From NCBI GenBank assembly GCA_013398015.1, contig VZRR01012886.1, forward strand, positions 33,010 to 97,009: a stretch of 64,000 nucleotides of DNA. Reading direction: 5' to 3'. Position 1 is the first letter of the stretch. Every line of letters begins with the position of its first letter. The notes beneath the pieces were generated by a model, which was not told the origin of the DNA, did no database searches, and was given only the letters and a program-made list of their open reading frames with translations. The translations under genes and the position numbers were made by a program. This document shows, in pieces, positions 22,849 through 36,700 of the stretch. The stretch comes from Oreocharis arfaki. Lineage: Eukaryota; Chordata; Aves; Passeriformes; Paramythiidae.

Positions 22849-25190
22849 TGCTTCAGTGAGACCAGATATCATGCAAGTAGCATGCAAGTTTTCAAATGCC
22901 ACAGTTTAAGTGCACACATAATTTGTAGCACATTAACTGATTTGTGCTCATAAATCACAACACTGGCAAACACAAACCAGGCGTTGCGTATGCAGTTCTC
23001 AGGCACAAATGCACACTAAGCACCTCAAAATCTGCCTCACTTTTTGTTTTACATCAAACACATGACTTGGTTTCATAAGATAAAGACAATGCAGGATCCC
23101 GCTCAAAACGTCACACACCTGGTTAATTGCACTGAAGCATTTATTCACCTGTACCATGTTTTAACACAGTGCCCATGTATGCTGTAGACTGAGCTTTCCA
23201 AAGTACAAGTTTGGTTTTAGCACTGATATTTGCTCTTTGTTGTTATGTATAGTTCTGTATGTATAAGAACACATGTTTATGGCACAATGTAAATAAGAAT
23301 TCCACATTTGAGATCAGCTATTCTGGTAAGTAAAAGGCTATGCATATAAACAAATCTGTTCACTACCTTCAAATATTTTTGTCGTATAATTATATCTCAT
23401 ATATATCCTCACAGATGTATAAAATACATTCTTAGGAAATTTGCCACACAGTGTTGTTACTTTTATTAAGTAAATGGTGTATTTGTATACTATGCTCCAT
23501 TACTTACATACAGGAAGCATATTTGTATACTTACAGAACTGCCAAATATTTCAATTCTGTTACTATACAAACACACTGATATTACTGAAAAGAAAACATC
23601 CTTCCACTAACACTCCTAAGTCTTTTTGAGACTGGGTTACCAACGTCTGTTTCAGAGAACGTGTTTTTATACTGATAAGGCTACATCACACTAGAACTAA
23701 GGACACTATACATCTAGGCAGGCTTGCAGCTAAGAACACAGCTTTTATCAATCCAATTAAATCAGGACTTATTCAAACTGTAGCCTTTACTACTATCTCC
23801 ATTACCTGCTATCTCCTAGTGCCAAACACTCCACATGAACTACTACCTTGATGTAGCCTGCCATTTCCCCATAGCAGCTCATTCTGGCTATCACAAACTA
23901 AACTTTTGAACCAAGTTACCAAACCTTTGCTTTCTCAGAAGCCGTACACCAGCTAGGGTGCACAACATCCTTTCTCGTGTTTTACCACAGAGCATGCTCC
24001 AGAGATACCAGGATGGACCAATAAAATGAACTGGAAATGTGTGCAGAAGAAGGCAAAATGAAATTGTGAACGATGGCTTTTTACCATATTCCATATTTCC
24101 TTCTTACACCCAGCCTTGGTAATCCATAACAAGAGACAAAAAGCACACTTTCGTACAGATGGCTTTGAAAACATTTGCTTCAAACTTCATGAATAAGATC
24201 AAGATGAAACTTAGGTTCTGAAAATGTGGGAATTTTCAAAATGCAATTTCAATAACTAAAAGAGTAACAAGGGATGTGAGGAGAATTTCAAAATATTAGC
24301 ATTAACAACTTTCTTTTTTTAGACAGGTTCTGTCTGGCAAATAAAGCTGTTAAGTGATTCCAGTAGCATCAATATTATACACAAAAATGGGATATCATTA
24401 ATAACAATGAAGAAGAAAAGAATTCTCATGGGAGATATAAAATGCATGCGCAACAAGTTAAACCCTCACTCTCCTAATCCAGTCTGAGCCATTTAATTTC
24501 TAGGGTTTTTAAAATATATTAAAAGGTTTGCTTTTTTTCCCCCACAAAAACCTTTTAAGAGGCATTCATAACACTGTCACAAAAGTAGAAAGCTAGCACA
24601 GATGACTTTGTCTACTTGCTATTGAAGCGAAGGATAGGCCTGATGCCTAATCTGAAGCTGACCTAATAGATAAAACCCTTGGGGTCTTGAATTTACATTT
24701 CATAAGCTTAATATTCTGCCTGATTTATGATTTGCCTCCTTAAACAAAGAAGGATGTACTTAACAACTTTACTTTTGTGTGGTTAACTGTTGATCTGAAA
24801 ATGGCACATAAAATGCATTTACATCAGCACTGCCTAATAGGCCCATAATGATTCTTTATTATGCTTCAGTGAAAGGCAACTGAGTGACAAGTAACTGATT
24901 TTGTAGATCAAATAACTTTCTGCCACCCCCACACAGCTCCCAGCTGCTGCACACTTTATATGCCAATACAAATACAGTTGTAAAGTAGACAAATATATTA
25001 TAACTATGTTATTAAATGAGACACAACACGGGGTGTTGCAAGAATTTGAGAACCGTTCAATGCCGTGACTGGGAATTACAAGCATGCAAAATCACACTCT
25101 AAAGGGGCTTCAATTCAAAATTACTGCAACCTTCCCTCTGTTACTTTTTAATATAAAATTTTAGAAGCGATTTTGCTCAGATAGTGCCTC

Positions 25191-25213
25191 TTTTTTTTTT
25201 TTTTTTTTTTTTT
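25191..25213 (+). repeat. Poly-T tract (23 T)
   Basis: Uninterrupted run of 23 T. I looked for a retrocopy tail on the minus strand, but no AATAAA lies within 30 nt upstream of the A run and no target duplication is evident. It is annotated as a simple mononucleotide repeat. Confidence 0.95.
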
Positions 25214-27984
25214 AACCTGCAGAGGGCTGAAGAAGCCTGGGGCATGCTCCCCCTCGTATAAGAGGTATTTAAAGCAAAGCATTTCAGTATAAAGACAGAT
25301 GTGCAGGACTCCTGATATTGAAAGCTGATGGCAACGACACTATGCACCTGAAAATGCACACTCGGCTGAAATTCTGTAAAAGCCTCCTGTGTGCCAAATT
25401 TTATTTTTATGTATTACCCTGCAAGTAAATAATGATAAGACATCAGAGCCTGTCTGATAATCCTGGACAACAATCCAAACCCTGTCATCACGGCCATGGG
25501 AGAAACCGGCACATACTCAGCTCTGACCCACCGAGCCTTTTATCTTTGTGTGTCTCCAAGGACCAAGCAAATAAAGGGCAACTGGTAATTTACACATGAA
25601 TCAACTTTCTTGTCAGAGCAGGCACCAGAGACATCCCTTTTCTCTACCACAGCGAGGAAAAGCATCCAGGTCTGAGCTTGTCTCTCCAGAAATCATGCAA
25701 GGCAAAGAGCGATGTATTGGGAAATGGTGTGTTGGCAGAGGCATGCTCTTCCGGACGCCAGATAAAAAATGGCATCCGCAAAGAAGCAGATAAATATTGG
25801 GCTTGAAACAGGACTGACAGCAGCAGTGAGCCTTTGTCCTATTCAAAACATGCAATGTAATACAAACTGAAGCCAAGATACAATCCCGATAGAAGATTAT
25901 ACAAGATATCTGAGTGGGTATCTGCAAGGAATTCAGACTACATTTTAATAAGGTACAAATCTTGCAATGCCTCAGGTCTCATTTCCACTTTCCTGCAGCT
26001 GCCTTTTGAAAAGGTATGCAGATTGTCTTGGGCTTGCAAGACACTGGGCATGGGCATGTAATAGCACTGATAAAATAATCCATGAACTTTATTTGTGATG
26101 AAAATTAGCCTAAAACGTTACAGTGTGAAAGTCATCTGTAAAGATAAAGCAATGCTTGCCTTCAGCTTATATCTCATTAAGAAGAGAAACTTTTATCGGT
26201 CCATAGGCACCACTCAAACTCTCTTTCCCACAGTGAGGAGCAGTGAAGCAGGGTACAGCACAGTTCTGTTCAACCGCCAAGATCTCAAAGGCATTTCTGT
26301 AGTTTAAACCACTGCCAGCATCATAGTGCTATAAAACAAAGACAGATGTTTTATTGCTAGATTTTGCATTTTATACTTGTATTTCTGAAAACTTAAGTTT
26401 TTGTGCATTGTAACATCCACTCAGCTACTGCAGAGATTTTTCTCTGCGTTCTTAAAATGGAAAGGATGATGCAGACTGGCATAAGTGAAAAGCTTGAATG
26501 AAATGTCAGAAGCTGGGCCACTCAGCACTGCAATGTTTCTTTCTCAGCGTCAGCAGATAAGGCCCCTCCAATGGTAGACTCCTGTGGAAGGTTTTCTGGA
26601 GACAGTGGCTCTTGCTTGCAGCTGATTTCAGAGACACTTATTTTCCTTTCCTCAGTCTTTTTCTACCTCATCACTGATGCTATTTCCCTAAGCCTCATCC
26701 ATCACCCTGGTCTCAATTTCTGTCACTTGTGCTAACATTTGCTTGGAGGGGCCAGGACAGATCAGAAAGGCAGGGATGAAACTGCTATCACTGCCCATCC
26801 CCCAGGCAGCTCTTAATAACTGTAGACACTAAACAAATACATATTTTATAACTATTTAAAATAAGAAAAAAGAAACTACTACAGTTACAGATACCATGTC
26901 TTTGCCTTCCCTGAACCCGAAATGTAAAATAAAACTTATTGTTTTTCTTCTTTTTACCCCAAGTAAATTTCCTGCTTTTCATAATTCCACCTTTTCTTTG
27001 GTTATTACCAGCCTGTCTTCTGTTTAACACTTATCCAAAAACATATTCATTTGTGAGGAAGCTTATAGCACACTCCTTTCCCTCCTAAAATATGTGAAAA
27101 TAAAGATACGGTTCAAGGAATTGATTTCACATTTCCAAAAGAATTTCCATAAGAGCAACAGCCATGAACCTGAAGGACAAAACAGGCCTCACTGCTGAAT
27201 CTCATTGTTCTAGTATTTACATTGTGATATGCAGTTTTAAAATAATGATACAGGCTGGATATGCATTCATTTAAATTTAATAGCAATACAGCTAATATCA
27301 GATCTGAGTTTATTAGCGTGGTACATTTTCTGTGAGCATGAATTGACTAGATGCCAACGACTTTTGAACTACATAGTGAAGCCAGTTAGTTCTAAGAAAT
27401 AAAGTGATACTTCTCTCTAGTGTCATACTAAGTGATACAGTATGAATATGCTGCTGAAAAAGATGTTGCTATAAGCCAAAACACAGCTACAAAGACTTTA
27501 TCAACTTGTAAAATTTACATAAGCATAATAAGAAATTCAGCTTTGAAAGACTTGCATTTATGTTGCTAAATGTATGTCTTTATAGGTCATTGAAAACAAA
27601 GGTAAAAATCCAATATAGAATGCAGAGTTTTTTCATTGTCATGAAATCTCATTCTCTCTCTGTTTTCTGGTACTTACACTTCACTCACTTTGTCTGCCAC
27701 TGCTCTGTAAATCCTGTGTAACACCCCTAACACCATTCTCACCTGATTTGTTAAAGCCAGCACTGATGCCCAGGCTCACTGACTAGACCACAGTCAGAGT
27801 GCTGCCTTTTCATTGTCCTGCCAATGAACCCTTTCCCTTCAGATACTCCTCCTGAATGTGGCTTTAAGGCCACATTTCTCCATATTTTAGAGCTTTGACC
27901 ACGCATTCTTCTATTTGGTTCTTTGTTCAGCTCTGCTGTCTTGATCATGTCTCACACAAGGAAAATTTTTTCACTTTTTTTTTT

Positions 27985-28014
27985 CATAAATGAAGTCCAT
28001 AGACTTCATTTATG
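27985..28014. repeat. Perfect 13-bp inverted repeat (hairpin)
   Basis: CATAAATGAAGTC at 27985-27997 is followed by the spacer CATA and then GACTTCATTTATG at 28002-28014, the exact reverse complement. The stem could form a compact cruciform or RNA hairpin. It is too short for a microRNA precursor, and no T run follows it that would suggest a Pol III terminator. Confidence 0.9.
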
Positions 28015-30799
28015 CTGATAAATTTAACACAAGGAAGAACATTGTTGAGTACTGCATCCAGCTGGCACTGAATGACCTGCGCCTCTCCTCAAACTAAACT
28101 ATACCCAGCCCCGAAACAGGGTGATAGCATCCAGCTGCCTCTGGAGAACAGACCTGGGGAAATCGTCAGTCCCGAACTGTGCATAAAGAGCATCCCTCGG
28201 CATGGGCACAGGTGCACCAGCCATTTTGTGAGGAGCACAAAAGCAGAGGCAGCCACCAGGGCTGTTCTCAGGCACTTTTATTTACTAACTCAAGACATAC
28301 GTGAGCTTCCTGTCTCCTGCACAATCTCATTTCAAGCTCATTCCTGCCTCCAGTCAGCTCATCCAAGTGTAAGTCCTGTAAGTGTTAACTTCTGCAATCT
28401 TTTTCCATCAACTTCTGCAGACCTACTTAATGAACTTCCTTCAAGTTCCTCAATAAAGCTCTCCTTTGCTGAAATGCCTGCCAAGAATGAGAATAATTAG
28501 ACTGCTGGTCCTTTTGACAAACACTGTCACACCATACAGCAGTGTTTTGTGGCTTCTTTCTCCTTTTTCAGATTTCAGGACATAGGGGGACTTCGCACAG
28601 TACTTACCCTAGAGAGCCTACAGTTACCGATTTTCAGGGAAGTACCCATACTGCCAAATATGTCAGAAGGGCCATGCAAAGGTCAGGGCAGACCCAGTGC
28701 ATGTACTACTGCCAAGCTGGACCAGGCATCATGAAGCTCTGCCTAATATCCAGTAGCTTCCCTTAATAAGACCAGCTGAAAAGTGCTGGAAAACCATGTT
28801 TCCACCATCAACACATCACTGTGGTGGACACCTGTTTCGATGGTTATGTCCAGAAATGCCTTTTTGCAGGCAGCTACAGAAGCTCTGAACTTGTACCAAG
28901 CAAAGACAGACAACAGAAACAGAAAAGAAGCCGATGTTTTGTTCTCACAACCAGGACAGGTTAAATACTGACAGCCCCTCTTCTCATGCACATCCAGAGG
29001 TGAAAGGCTCCATTGCCCCTCTCCAGGCATGCAGCCATATGGGTTTATACTTCCATCCTTTGAATGTATGCTCCTGCTTTGCCTTCACTTGCCTTGACTA
29101 GGTGAAGGGAAGGTGTACCTTGCCTTTTCTCCTTTAGCAGCAAAGCAGAGCCTGTCTCAGAGCGCCCAGATCCAATGTGGGAAGAGAGAGGTAGGTCCCT
29201 TACATCTATGCTGAACAAACCAGACACCTCCATTGCAAATCTGATTTCATTGATGTTTATCTGTGACATTTAAGCGCAGCAATGTCTTGGTGCATGTTCC
29301 CTCATTAGCTTTATTAAGTTTCCGTTGTAGCTAGAAGATGGCCAACCTTTGTTACAGAGTTTAGATGTCAGAAACATCTCTTGCCCATGCTGAGGGGCTA
29401 ATACACAAATACTTGTTCCCATGCAGGACACACTATGGCCATATTCTGACTAAAAGCAATGTGGTCTTATTTTCTCTTCATGTCTAATTAAAACCCAGCA
29501 GTGGACTGAATTAACTTGGTTTGCAAGGGAATCCAACCATGAACTTCAAGATGCAAGGGCAATGAAATGGAACACAACTGAACGTCATTAAAAGACAGGG
29601 CAGGTGAATGCTGTCTGTGAAACTCAGCAACTCTCTTAATCACACACTCCCCAAATAAAAATACTTTTAAATGCAGAAGTAAGAACGTACTTTCCGAACA
29701 AGTCTGGGAGAAGCCGGAGGACCTCCCTGTCGAGAGCACCCAAGCCCATCCTTCAGGCAGAACTAAGCTCCTGAACCAACCCCATTAACACAACTGCTCC
29801 TTGGACAAACCCTAAAGACACAGACAAAAGGGCTTCTGAGCTATCTTCTGAGGCTGACGAAATCTGCTTCCACCAGTGACAAACTCCCATGTGGTATACG
29901 ACTACCTAAACCACTTACATTTTAACATCATCTCTGCTACTCTTAGCTGGCTATGGTCTGATTCAGCAGCTGCTGGAGGAATTCAGGCTCAGTTAAACAA
30001 TTCACAAACCAGAAGAAAACAGAACAGGACCAACAATAAGAAAAAACAAGAGAGCAGAATGCAATCCGTAACTTGGATGGGTTAATCCAAACATTAAATA
30101 TGCTAAGTAATGCTGCATTCCCTGTAAGGAATAACTTGAGGCAGTACCTTGGGTCAATAAAATGCTTGCAGGAGACCTTTAGCACAACTGTACTGATAAA
30201 TGTGCTGACAGAGACTTCTGTTGTTTCTTTGTTTTAGTTCTGTCGATAACTTTATTTCTCCATCCACCTTTTCTACCCCGCCTTTCCAGCTGAGCTGAGT
30301 CTGAGAATAATGACATATATATAAAAAAAACATGTCAGCAAAGAAGATACAATTTTTTTATATATCATTTTTTCCCCTCAGAGCTGACATAAATGACCAC
30401 TGTGATTTGCACAGTGTAAAGTGCTCCCATATCACCGCAGTTATCATGACCTGCTCAGGTTCACTTCTGCAGCATGAACAGACCTTCTCTACATATGCTG
30501 AACCTACCGCAGAGCCACTTCCCCACAGAGGGCTTCTACATGGTGATGGTACTTGAATTCCTAAGAAGTAGTGTAGGGTAGCGGAGTTGAAAATACACAC
30601 AGGGACCAACTGCAGCTGGTGGCTGTCCCAGGGAAAAAAAAAGCTGCAGAATTGGTGTATGTAAACCCCATCTTGGAAAAGAGGTATTTTTTCATGTCAG
30701 GAATGACAATGCCATCATATGGAAGTACTTGCAGATGTGCCAAACTGGATATGTTTCTCTTTTTAACAAGGATTACTGATCGATTTAAAGAACATGTCT

Positions 30800-33700
30800 C
30801 AGGCTAAGCATTTAGACGAATGATTTGAAACTTTATTGGGATTCGTGGAATTTGATTAAGTGCATTTTCCTGTCACTCAGGTAAGTATTTTTATTAATTT
30901 TATTCATAATTTTATTTATTAATCTGTGACCTCCCACCAAGAATAAACATGAAATAGGGATTTGCTCAACTTTTAGCCATTCAAAGTATTCAAATCTGTG
31001 TGTCTCACATGCATAATCTGTCCCCCCTGTATAGACAAATTATGCAAAACACAAGCATTTAACTATTAATAACTTACTAGGAGACCACAGAGAATGTGAT
31101 TTAAACCTCCATGTTAAATATTGTTTTAAAAAAGACAAAGTTATTTGCGGGACAAAATGAGACAGCAATTTATATAAAATTAGTTCAGCGTGAAAAATAT
31201 TTACATTTATTTTTATTTAGATGTTAGCTGAAAACATCTCATTAAAAAAAAAACTGTTTGTAAGACCAGCTGTAAAAACATTAATGTCTGCTCCTGTATG
31301 AGCGTGCACTCCAGGCTTCAAATAAATTCCAAACACACATTCAACTTTCTTCATTACTCCCTGCGACTTTTTTTTTTTTCCATACTGAGTACATTTTATT
31401 AAAATGAAATTTATATTTTAGGAATGGAGTGATTTTAAATATTGGCATCTAAAGGGATTCTTAGGCAGTATTACTTGTCTGACACAGAAGGTTTTGTTTT
31501 GGTACACAGAATATAAAACCATTTCCTCAAGATATTTTGTGTTCAGCATAAAATATTAAAAATATCTCATTTCCAAGAGGTCTGGTGGGAGTTCATGACA
31601 GATGCGTTGCATCTTTTTTTTAAGAACTTTTTGCAGCATTATTGTGTCTAATTAGTCCTGATGATTTACCCATGACAGTACGAACTTCTTGAGAAGAAAG
31701 TGGAACATAATCTTTGGAGCAAAGAAAAAACATGTTTTTGGGGAAACGGGAGGGAGCGAAAGCACTGACTTGAGGTGGTTTATAACAAATGCCCCCAAGT
31801 AGTCCTGTGAGTTTTCACTTATTTATGCACTGCCATATGATCCATCTTTTTGCCTTCTGCACTACAAACAAGGCTTCATGCATCTTGCACATCGGCTTTG
31901 CAATTATGTCGCTGCTCCTGTCGGTGGCTGACAATTAGTTACAGAGAACCAACCATCATGGATGAGATACAGGTAAAGCCAAAGGCTTGCCATGGATGAG
32001 GGGAGGCACCACTAATCATGTACCACCCTATCCAGGCTACCACCTCAAGATTACGGGAGAATCCAGGAACCAAAATGTGAACTGTCCCTAAAAATGTTTA
32101 GTTTTGCTGGCAGGACTTCTTTCCTGTTTGGATCCTGTGCAAAAATACTTTGTCAGAAATTTTCAGAAGACAAAGAGGTTATCAAAGGAGGCTGGCAGCC
32201 ATTAGACCAGATGGCTAGGCAGACACTGGAGACACCGAGCAGACAGACCCCAGCACAAGAAGGAGATTTCACTTGCATTCAAGATGGGTAAAACGCACAA
32301 AGTTAATATTTTAAAAGTTTCAATTAAAACAATGCTGGTGGTTTTTTCACCAGCCTCATGTGGCAAGGTCAGCCCTTTCAGTGAACAAACACCTCAGTCG
32401 CCTCCAGTGTAGCTGTTATCTGCCTCAACAAGGGGAGATGTTTGGCACAGCCTAAAGCTGGGGCACGAACCCTGGCTAAGCTTAAGACATTTATCTGACA
32501 GCATCAGCTGACACTCCACAAACACATTTGCTTTCCATGACCTCAGAGCATTTGTGATTAATCAAAAATGTATCTTGGATCTTGAGAACAAGCTACAAGC
32601 AGGCACAAAAAAAAGAATATGCTCTCGATCTCGCTTATTGACTCCAGAGGTATATTGAATTTAGAAATAGCAGATAGAATAAAATGATCAATATGTTCTC
32701 ACTTGTCCACGGAAGAGCAAACTTTATCCCTCCAGCAACAAACATTGATCATGTAAATGTTTCGGAGCTGCTTTCAAGTACAGAGAGCAAAGGCATGAGG
32801 ACTTTTGAGGAGGGGCATTACATGGAAAAGACATCGGTGTACGTGCACTAGCACTTGGCTGGGAAGTGTGCTGTTTAAAGCTGCGCAGTGCAGCAATCCA
32901 CCTGAGCCACCTCTACCACTGCGGCCGTTTCCACCAGTACATACTGCTAACATCCAGTTCGGGAAACACTGTGCCAAGTGATCTTAATAAAACATTATAG
33001 AAGATACTTTAAAACTTAATGAAGGCACATAATCTGCTTCAGAGAAAACTTCCTGCCTTAATTTAAATGAGACACAGTTAAAACATATCCCCTATGCACT
33101 GTTTACAATTTATAATTTATGTCTCAGTTCAAATACACTACTTTCTGCAGTCATCTGCTAAGTTATATGATTAGCATTTGAATATTGTAATATTCTGCTT
33201 CTTGATACCAGAGTAATATGATGCAGTACATTTGTATTTTAATACTTTCTTTTTTATTCACTAATAAGCATACCAAGCTCTAATTAGTTGAGATGAAAGA
33301 AATCATGCGCCCCACCCAGCCTAATTTGAAAATTGTTATATCTCTGTAAAAGCTCTTCACCATTTCATTTATTAAATCTCAATCTTTTCTGGTTACCTAC
33401 TGCTCAGGCTACAAGTCGTTTGTGCTCATACTGCACCATCATTCTACTATAGCTAAACTACGGTATGTGCTTCAGTCCCTGTTGGCATGGCAAACAAACT
33501 TTCATTGCATGTGCTCTCTATAAAATGGTGGTACTAATTAGAAGATATAAACTCATGCTGAGACATGATATGAATTGGTGTTATGCATCTCTTAAGCTCA
33601 CAGCAGTATTAGATTTATATGGTTGATGTCCTCAACTAATATTCAACTAGAAACTTTCAATTTTTTGAATCTGCAGAAAAATGAAACAAAAGTGAAGGTG

Positions 33701-36700
33701 CTTCAATAAAGCAATTCACAGATCCTCAGTAATCCACACTCCACTAATTTCCACATTCATAAGCTGTAAACAGAAAAAAAAGTCTTTTTTATTCCCAGTA
33801 AAGACTGAGAAGAAAAGTAGTGTAGTGAAAACACATGCCAGTGCTACCTCGTGTCCATCCACCGTTTTTCCAAGGGCAGACCTCAAAGGACATGGCAGCA
33901 GATGAGCAAACATCACCCCTCTTCATGGAGAAGGATCCCCAGGTACAGAGCTGATCTCCCTGCGGTCTGGAAGTGGATGACCTGGAATGCTGTCATTAAA
34001 AGCCTTGTCCTATGCTTACTTTTTTAAAAAAGAAAAAGGAGGATTTTGCTAGTCCACAAGGGCCAGGAAGTTACTAACGTACCTCAACTCCAGCCTGATT
34101 TAAGACACTGCATACATGCAGGCTCATGATGACCCTACTGCTCAAACTCCTCCAACATGAGCTATGGGCTCTAGATATCACAGTTGTGTGTTTTGACATC
34201 CATGGTGAAAATGAGCAGAAAATCTGACTGTTCCATATGAAGAAATATTTTTCCTAGTGCTAATGTGCCTTAAATACCTTGTTCCACAGATGAGTGGCCT
34301 GGCACCTGCTGCATGAGAAATAGCCAATTACTGTTCAGTGTCTCTAATTTTCTGATTCAATTAGCATGCTTCAGAGCTTTCCAGTTTAATTGCAAACTAC
34401 TTCACAGTTAGCTCTCCGATTAATCATTGCCCATCTGCAAGCCATCGCAAAACTTGGTGGAACAAATCTCTGTACTTTGGAATGCTGGGAGCTTAGAAAA
34501 TCAAACTTGTTTTGGTATATAAAGCTTTAATTTTGTTTGCCCTTTTCAGCTGCACTTGTAAGGAGCTCCATACTGATTAAACAGGAAGTCCAGACAATAA
34601 TATGCTACATTATGCATATAATTACTGTAAATACAGATGAGACTGTAGAAGGTTAGGTGCTAACATGTATGGAGTAGGGGGTCAAGAAAACACATTGGCA
34701 ATCAATTTCTTCCCCATTACAACAGAAAGGAGGAATTGGCGGAGGAGGGAGAAAGAGAGGTATGAGATGGTGGCGCAGTCCCATGCATGACTCTGGATGT
34801 ACTTCTCCAACACTATACTGCACTACGATCACCACATGCTATGTTTGATTTCATTTTCAAAGGAAGCTGTTAACTTCCCAAAACTTAAAAAGTTCAGAAA
34901 GTTGTATTCAGCTTCTTTAACACCATAACCATACTTTACTGTACACTTTCAGCTTCAAACTGAACACTGACTGTTGGGTAGGACCATAAGATAGATCAGT
35001 TGTCATGGAGGTGCTACTTTTTCCTGTATTTTACTACACTAACAACAGTAATACCCACTGAACGAACACAGATTGCCTATTTTATTCAGGTGCACATAAA
35101 CCTCCTGTCCAGAAGACTTGATTAAAGAAGTAACAGCATATTACACAGCAGGAAATTAGCAATTCTATAAAAAATAAATTATTTTGCACATATGAAAGTA
35201 TAAACACAATTGAAGCTTAGGGACCTGAAAATTTTGCTTTAAATGCATGCAAGATTTCAACATGCAATAAATTCAGTGTATATGACTGAGGCATCAGTCA
35301 TGCAAGATGCTATGAATCCCTGATTTGAGTTAAATTCAGTAAGATGCAACAGCGCCCAGTTTCCTGCAGCATTCTGTTTCAAGGACTTTCCTGAACTGAG
35401 GCTACTGTGAACATTTTGTTTCAAAATACCATCACTTAAGAATATGCCAATCTCCATCATAATTTTAATAATTCCAAGTTAATAAGAGAAATCCTAATAA
35501 ACTCTAAGAAAAAGCTGAATCAGCTCATTAACTTCTCTAGCCATCAAAGAAGATTCAAACATTGTAAAATCACTATACTGATGTTTGAATGATACCTAGT
35601 GAAGATTGCCAGGGAGCTGTACCTCCTGCATCCTGACAGAAATAAAACTGTTTTACTGACATAAAAAAGAATAATTATTTAAAGCCCTATTATTGATCGT
35701 CAAGACAACGGCACCATGTCAAAGCTGGAATTCAGACTTCTTCTTCAAGGTCCTTAGATGCTTGTAAGAGTTCCAATTAAAATACATTTGAAAATCGTGC
35801 AGTTAAACCACTGCCTGGCCACCCATCTGGTTGAATGAAAAACCTTACAAAAAATGGTCAGAAATTCCTGAGGTGAGCATTTTTCACCAAAAAAGGTGTG
35901 TTTGCAAACATACCTGAATGCTGGAGACACAAAACAGGTCTCTGCAGAGCTTTCCAATGCTTTTGTAATTTTCCCAATAACGCTTTTCTATGCCAGGTGA
36001 GGTACATATACCACCTTCCAAGAATAATCCATGTAAATAGATGAACCTATATAACACAATGAACAGTACAGACATTGCAAAAATGAGCCACAGTCTTTCA
36101 TGCTGCGACATGCCAGTTCAATACTTCTGTGCATGTAGGCAGCGCACTTGAGTAGGGTGATGCAGCAGATGTAGCATACACAGACTACAAATCTAACATG
36201 TATTTCAAACCATGCTGAGGAACATGCTTCTACTCTGGGAAAAAAAGAACTCAGCTTTGCTGGTCTGTGAAAAAAAAGAAAGTTTTAGGAGTTCTAAATA
36301 TTTTTTTTAAAATTTAGCTTGTGTTTCTGAAGTCATTGCAGCCTGTATTATCTTTTTTACATAGACCACAAGGTTATCAAATTGATCTCCTTTATTATGA
36401 CCAGTTCCGCATACAGTCACAGAATTCAGCAACAAAGACAAAAAAAGTGATGTGATGTGAAGTTAACATTTCCAAGAGAATATCTCCTAAATCTGTACAA
36501 CACTGCTGAAACTTTCAGCCCCACAATGCCCACTAATGTCAAGGCAAGTCACACAGCTAAAGCCCTGATAATTTACTTCATTTAGGGGTTATATTCTCAG
36601 CTTAGTGAGTGGGAACCTGTGCTCAGGGCTCTGTGGCCAGGCTACCTCAATAGTCCAGGGTGCAAGGCTGTGTCTTCCCCATCACTTCCTTGACGGCTTA

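Larger units (their letters stand above)
22849..30799. other. Non-coding unique sequence
   Basis: AT-rich unique sequence. It holds a 23-base T run (25191-25213), a perfect 13-bp-arm hairpin (27985-28014) and a 15-nt exon-like unit (25999-26013). The stretch 28070-28500 contains an open frame of about 142 codons without recognisable similarity. No gene, RNA or clear transposon is seen. Confidence 0.55.

Noticed and set aside
25191..25213. Possible poly-A tail of a minus-strand processed retrocopy
   Set aside because: No polyadenylation signal sits upstream of the A run and no target duplication or gene-like body is visible; CR1 rarely generates poly-A retrocopies in birds.
28226..28300. Possible LTR end (minus-strand AATAAA near 28268 and a TG at about 28226)
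   Set aside because: No TATA box at the expected spacing, no matching target duplication and no clear U3 boundary.
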